Source of the DNA: DASSUW01 sp963835525
GTDB lineage: Bacteria; Actinomycetota; Thermoleophilia; Solirubrobacterales; Solirubrobacteraceae
Direction: 5' to 3'
NCBI GenBank assembly: GCA_963835525.1
Contig: CAWIFM010000002.1
Coordinates: forward strand, 1-64,000
DNA: 64,000 bases
Part shown: in pieces, positions 61,165 to 64,000 of the stretch
Layout: each line of letters starts with the position of its first letter
How positions within the stretch are numbered: the first letter of the stretch is position 1
Position numbers and translations under genes: made by a program
The notes under the pieces: generated by a model
Told to the model about the DNA's origin: nothing
The model's database searches: none
What the model saw: only the letters and a program-made list of their open reading frames with translations

Positions 61165-62039
61165 GTGGGCGACTTCGACCGCACGACGATCGACGCGTCC
61201 CTGGCGCGCCGCCTGATCGACCGCCAGTTCCCGCAGTGGTCCGATCTGCCGATCGCCGAGGTCGCTCTCGACGGCTGGGACAACCGCACGTTCAGGCTGG
61301 GGCCCGACCTGAGCATCCGGCTGCCGACCGGGAGCTGGTACGCCAAGCAGGTGGAGAAGGAGCAGCGCTGGCTGCCCGTGCTCGCCCCGCAGCTCCCGCT
61401 GCCGATCCCGGCTCCTGTGGCCCGGGGCGAGCCCGGCGAGGGCTATCCGTTCCCGTGGTCGGTCTACCGCTGGCTCGAGGGCGAGCCGGCCGCGACGACC
61501 GAGCTCTCCGACCTGACCGGCTTCGCGGTCGCCCTGGCCGGGTTCCTGAGCGAGCTGGAGCGGGCCGACGCGGCCGGCGGCCCGGCGCCCGGCGAGCACA
61601 ACTTCCTCCGCGGCGGGCCGCTCGCCACCTACGAGGACGAGACTCTGCAGGCGATCGAGAAGCTCGGCGACACGATCCCGCGCGACGACGTGCTGCGGGT
61701 CTGGGAGGACGCGATGTCCACCTCGTGGGACCGCGAGCCCGTGTGGGTGCACGGCGATGTCGCGGTCGGGAACCTGCTCGTCCGCGACGGCCGGCTCGCG
61801 GCGGTGCTCGACTTCGGCTCCTCCGGGGTCGGCGATCCCGCGTGCGACATGGTCATCGCCTGGACCTTCCTGTCGGGTCCGAGCCGCGACCGCTTCCGCG
61901 CCGAGCTCGGCGTCGATCGACGGGCACGTGGTCGCGCGGCCGCGGCTGGGCGCTGTGGAAGGCGTTGATCACCATGCCCGGCGCGGCGGCGCGGCGCGAC
62001 ATCGAGCAGGTCATCACGGACTGGCGAGCGCGCGCCTGA
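61165..62039 (+). CDS. Aminoglycoside-phosphotransferase-family kinase, late frameshift
   Basis: APH-fold kinase of about 290 aa. The catalytic loop is VWVHGDVAVGNLLVRDG and the Mg-binding motif VLDFGSSGVGDPACD. Near 61920 the frame shifts, after FRAELGVD, into TWSRGRGWALWKALITMPGA and AARRDIEQVITDWRARA, the usual C-terminal helices of the family. A single-base change explains it. Phosphate acceptor unknown; such genes are common and rarely give resistance. Overlaps the convergent SRPBCC gene by 26 bp. Confidence 0.83.
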
Positions 62040-62442
62040 GGTTGTCGAAGGCCTTGCTCCAGCCGTCCTCGTGGGAACGGACCGCCTCCTCGTCCCACAG
62101 GCCGCTGTGAGTGAAGCGGACGGTGGTGACACCGTCCGCCTCCTCGAACTCGAGCTCGATCAGTTGCCGGGTGGCGTTCCCGTCCCAGAGCCAGGTGAAG
62201 GCCAGGCGACGGGGCGGGTCGATCTCGGTGTACTGCCCGCCGCCGCCGTACTCGACGTCCTCGTGCGGGTTGCGCATGACCACCCGGACGGTTCCGCCGA
62301 CGCGGAGGTCGACCTCGGCCACCGTGGTCTCCCAGTCGTGCTCGGCGTGCCACCAGCGGCGGATCACCTCCTCGCTGGTCCATGCGTCGAACACCGCCTG
62401 GGCGGACGCCTCGTACGTGCGCCGCATCTTCAGCGTCGTCAT
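62014..62442 (-). CDS. SRPBCC (AHSA1-like) family protein
   Basis: Helix-grip protein of 142 aa: MRRTYEASAQAVFDAWTSEE, WWHAEHDWETTVAEVDLRVG and the C-terminal THSGLWDEEAVRSHEDGWSK. Proteins of this type usually bind a hydrophobic ligand and are often paired with ArsR regulators, as here. Start overlaps the DUF899 stop by ATGA. Confidence 0.9.
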   Translation of the reverse strand: MTTLKMRRTYEASAQAVFDAWTSEEVIRRWWHAEHDWETTVAEVDLRVGGTVRVVMRNPHEDVEYGGGGQYTEIDPPRRLAFTWLWDGNATRQLIELEFEEADGVTTVRFTHSGLWDEEAVRSHEDGWSKAFDNLRRALASP

Positions 62443-63095
62443 GTGTATTCGTCGTGGAGGTTCCACCACTGGTACGGCGCGGTCTGCGGGTAGCCCTCCG
62501 GCGAGTCCTCCCACTCCTCCTGGCGCCCGAGCGCGGTGATGTCGAGGTAGGCCCACGTGGTGCCCATGGCCTCGTCGCCTCGGGCGTCGATGAAGTAGGT
62601 GCGGAAGATCTCGTCGCCCTCGCGGATGAAGGCGTTGGTGCCGTGCCACTCGCCGACGCCGTGGTCGGAGTCGAAGTCGTCGGTCAGCGTGTACCACGGG
62701 ATCTGCTGCCAGCCCATCCGCGCCTTCCAGCGCTCGAGGTTCTCCTGCGGCGCGCGCGAGACGAACGCGAGCGTGGTGTCGCGGGCGTTGAGGTGGGCGA
62801 GGTGGGCGACCTGGTCGGCGAGGAACGAGCAGCCGCCGCACCCGTGCTCGGGCCAGCCGTCCACGCCCGGCTCGTAGAAGAAGCGGTAGACGATCAGCTG
62901 GCGGCGGCCCTCGAACAGGTCGAGCAGACTCGCCGGCCCGTCGGGGCCTTCGAAGCGGTACTCCTTCTCGACGGCCAGCCAGGGCATCCGCCGGCGCTCG
63001 GCCGCCAGCGCGTCGCGCGCCCGGGTCAGCTCCTTCTCCTTGACCAGCAGCTTCTCGCGGGCGGCGTCCCACTCCTGGGGGGTGACGGTGTTCAT
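62439..63095 (-). CDS. DUF899-family thioredoxin-like protein
   Basis: Protein of 218 aa with the DUF899 layout: RMPWLAVEKEYRFEGPDG, LIVYRFFYEPGVDGWPEHGC and the CGGCSFLADQVAHL segment, ending in RTYFIDARGDEAM and WAYLDITALGRQEEW. The fold is thioredoxin-like with a C-G-G-C pair, so a redox or detoxifying role is possible. It is coupled by ATGA to both the ArsR and SRPBCC genes. Confidence 0.9.
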   Translation of the reverse strand: MNTVTPQEWDAAREKLLVKEKELTRARDALAAERRRMPWLAVEKEYRFEGPDGPASLLDLFEGRRQLIVYRFFYEPGVDGWPEHGCGGCSFLADQVAHLAHLNARDTTLAFVSRAPQENLERWKARMGWQQIPWYTLTDDFDSDHGVGEWHGTNAFIREGDEIFRTYFIDARGDEAMGTTWAYLDITALGRQEEWEDSPEGYPQTAPYQWWNLHDEYT

Positions 63096-63400
63096 CGGGA
63101 CTCCTTGAGGTAGTCGTCTACGACGTCGAACAGGCGCCCCCAGACAGCCCGTTGGCGATCCATCCAGTCGGCGGCCTCGCTGAGCACGTCGGGCGCCAGC
63201 GAGAGCCGGTGCGTGCGGCCCTGGATCACGCGTGTGACCACGCCCGTCTCCTCGAGCACCTTCAGGTGCTTGGTGATGGCGGGCTTGGACACCCCGAAGC
63301 CGCGGGTGGCGTCGCCCACCGTCGCCGGTCCGGCGGCGAGGCGCTCGACGATGCCGCGGCGGATCGGGTGCGACAGGGCCTTGAACGGATCGTTAACCAC
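63092..63400 (-). CDS. ArsR-family transcriptional repressor
   Basis: Winged-helix regulator of 102 aa. FKALSHPIRRGIVERLAAGP is the first helix motif, and GFGVSKPAITKHLKVLEETG the recognition helix. It lacks clear metal-site cysteines, like ArsR members that control SRPBCC genes. GTG 63400 chosen (VVNDPFKALSHP); an in-frame GTG at 63421 would extend into the operator. Confidence 0.88.
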   Translation of the reverse strand: MVNDPFKALSHPIRRGIVERLAAGPATVGDATRGFGVSKPAITKHLKVLEETGVVTRVIQGRTHRLSLAPDVLSEAADWMDRQRAVWGRLFDVVDDYLKESR

Positions 63401-63421
63401 AAGGTGAACGGTAGCATTCAC
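63393..63421. promoter_or_regulatory. Candidate ArsR operator between divergent genes
   Basis: TTAACC-ACAA-GGTGAA (63393-63408) is a near-perfect dyad, and GGTGAA also pairs with TTCAC at 63417-63421. The site overlaps the ArsR start and stands just before the hydrolase ATG, so one repressor could control both directions. Confidence 0.55.
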
Positions 63422-63424
63422 GCC

Positions 63425-64000
63425 ATGTACGCATCGGTGGGGGATCTGAGCATCTACTACGAGATCCACGGAGAGGGGAGGCCGACGGTCCTCCTGCACG
63501 GGGCCTACATGACGGCCGGCATGTTCGGGCCGCTGCTGCCCGGACTGGCCGGGACGCGGCAGGTGATCGTGCCCGAGATGCAGGGCCACGGGCGCACCGC
63601 CGACATCGACCGCCCGATCACCTACGAGCAGATGGCCGACGACACGGCGGGCCTGATCCGCCACCTGGAGCTCGAGAGCGCCGACGTCGTCGGCTACAGC
63701 ATGGGCGGCGGCGTCGCCCTGCAGCTCGCCATCCGGCATCCCTCGCTCGTACGCAGGCTCGTGGTCGCCTCGGCCGGCTACCGGTACGACGCGATGCCGG
63801 CAGAGGCGATCGAGATGTTCCCGTCGATCACGCCGGAGATGTTCGCCGGTTCGCCGTTCGAGCAGGCGTATCACGAGCTCGCGCCCAACCCGGGAGACTT
63901 CCCCAAGCTGGTCGAGAAGCTCAAGGAGCTCGACACGACGCCGTTCGCGTGGCCGGACGAGGACGTCCGCGCGATCGCCGCGCCGACCCTGATCATCGCC
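63425..64000 (+). CDS. Alpha/beta hydrolase, cut by the right edge
   Basis: Open to the window end, at least 192 aa. It starts MYASVGDLSIYYEIHGEGR, with the oxyanion motif VLLHGAYMTAGM and the nucleophile elbow VVGYSMGGGVALQLA. The catalytic acid and His would lie past the edge or near APTLIIA, the strand before the acid. Typical of esterase/epoxide-hydrolase-like enzymes. Divergent from ArsR and probably co-regulated. Confidence 0.87.
   Translation, partial: MYASVGDLSIYYEIHGEGRPTVLLHGAYMTAGMFGPLLPGLAGTRQVIVPEMQGHGRTADIDRPITYEQMADDTAGLIRHLELESADVVGYSMGGGVALQLAIRHPSLVRRLVVASAGYRYDAMPAEAIEMFPSITPEMFAGSPFEQAYHELAPNPGDFPKLVEKLKELDTTPFAWPDEDVRAIAAPTLIIA

Overview
The window is very GC-rich DNA with GTG/TTG starts, dense overlapping start/stop junctions and few gaps. 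Gene content suggests a high-GC actinobacterium, most likely class Thermoleophilia (Solirubrobacterales-type). The supports are caa3-type oxidase genes, an alr/acpS/nnr block, GAF-GGDEF-HD-GYP signalling and a stressosome operon. That placement is inferred from gene content, not measured.

Layout. 1-7.9 kb (minus): an exopolysaccharide operon. It holds a small ferritin-like protein, a UDP-sugar dehydrogenase, a LuxR regulator, a priming glycosyl-1-phosphate transferase, a GT2, a flavoprotein and a sugar epimerase, ending in a wrecked flippase. A second LuxR response regulator is divergent. 9-14.2 kb (plus): acpS, NAD(P)HX repair, a CBS protein, alr, a tRNA nucleotidyltransferase-type gene and a HIT hydrolase, mostly translationally coupled. 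14.2-21.9 kb: a secreted beta-helix/LamG protein with a PT-repeat linker, a cold-shock protein, a GAF-GAF-GGDEF-HD-GYP protein, a lipoprotein, a zinc ribbon and a GT4. 21.9-28.9 kb: a cytochrome c-cupredoxin lipoprotein and an A2-type caa3 oxidase operon that contains a tandem Usp-like gene and several very small membrane proteins. 28.9-32.7 kb: an RsbU-like/RsbR/RsbS/RsbT/RsbX stressosome module. 32.9-38.8 kb: an MMPL transporter, then a second, A1-type oxidase (coxII-coxI-ctaB). 38.8-48 kb: fatty-acid oxidation enzymes, a lipid-type PAP2/LPG-synthase-TM pair, trxB and a secreted subtilase. 48-53.4 kb: a rhodanese, NUDIX, OsmC, DUF1015, a CAP-domain secreted protein preceded by a clear c-di-GMP-I riboswitch, an EamA transporter and tRNA-Pro(TGG). 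53.4-64 kb: a large LuxR ATPase regulator, a decaying small operon, a cupin, a SnoaL/ECF sigma pair, an FAD oxidoreductase, a kinase-like protein and an ArsR-DUF899-SRPBCC cassette divergent from an alpha/beta hydrolase.

Themes. c-di-GMP signalling recurs: a combined GGDEF/HD-GYP enzyme and a riboswitch on an exported CAP protein, in a window with exopolysaccharide and secreted-adhesin-like genes. Two terminal oxidases of different proton-channel subtypes sit about 9 kb apart. Three intergenic gaps are filled almost end to end by roughly 150-160 bp imperfect palindromes. About a dozen genes show reading-frame breaks, including housekeeping ones such as ctaB and the tRNA nucleotidyltransferase. 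Many of these are probably consensus indels, while the 56.4-57.0 kb region looks like true decay by internal deletion.
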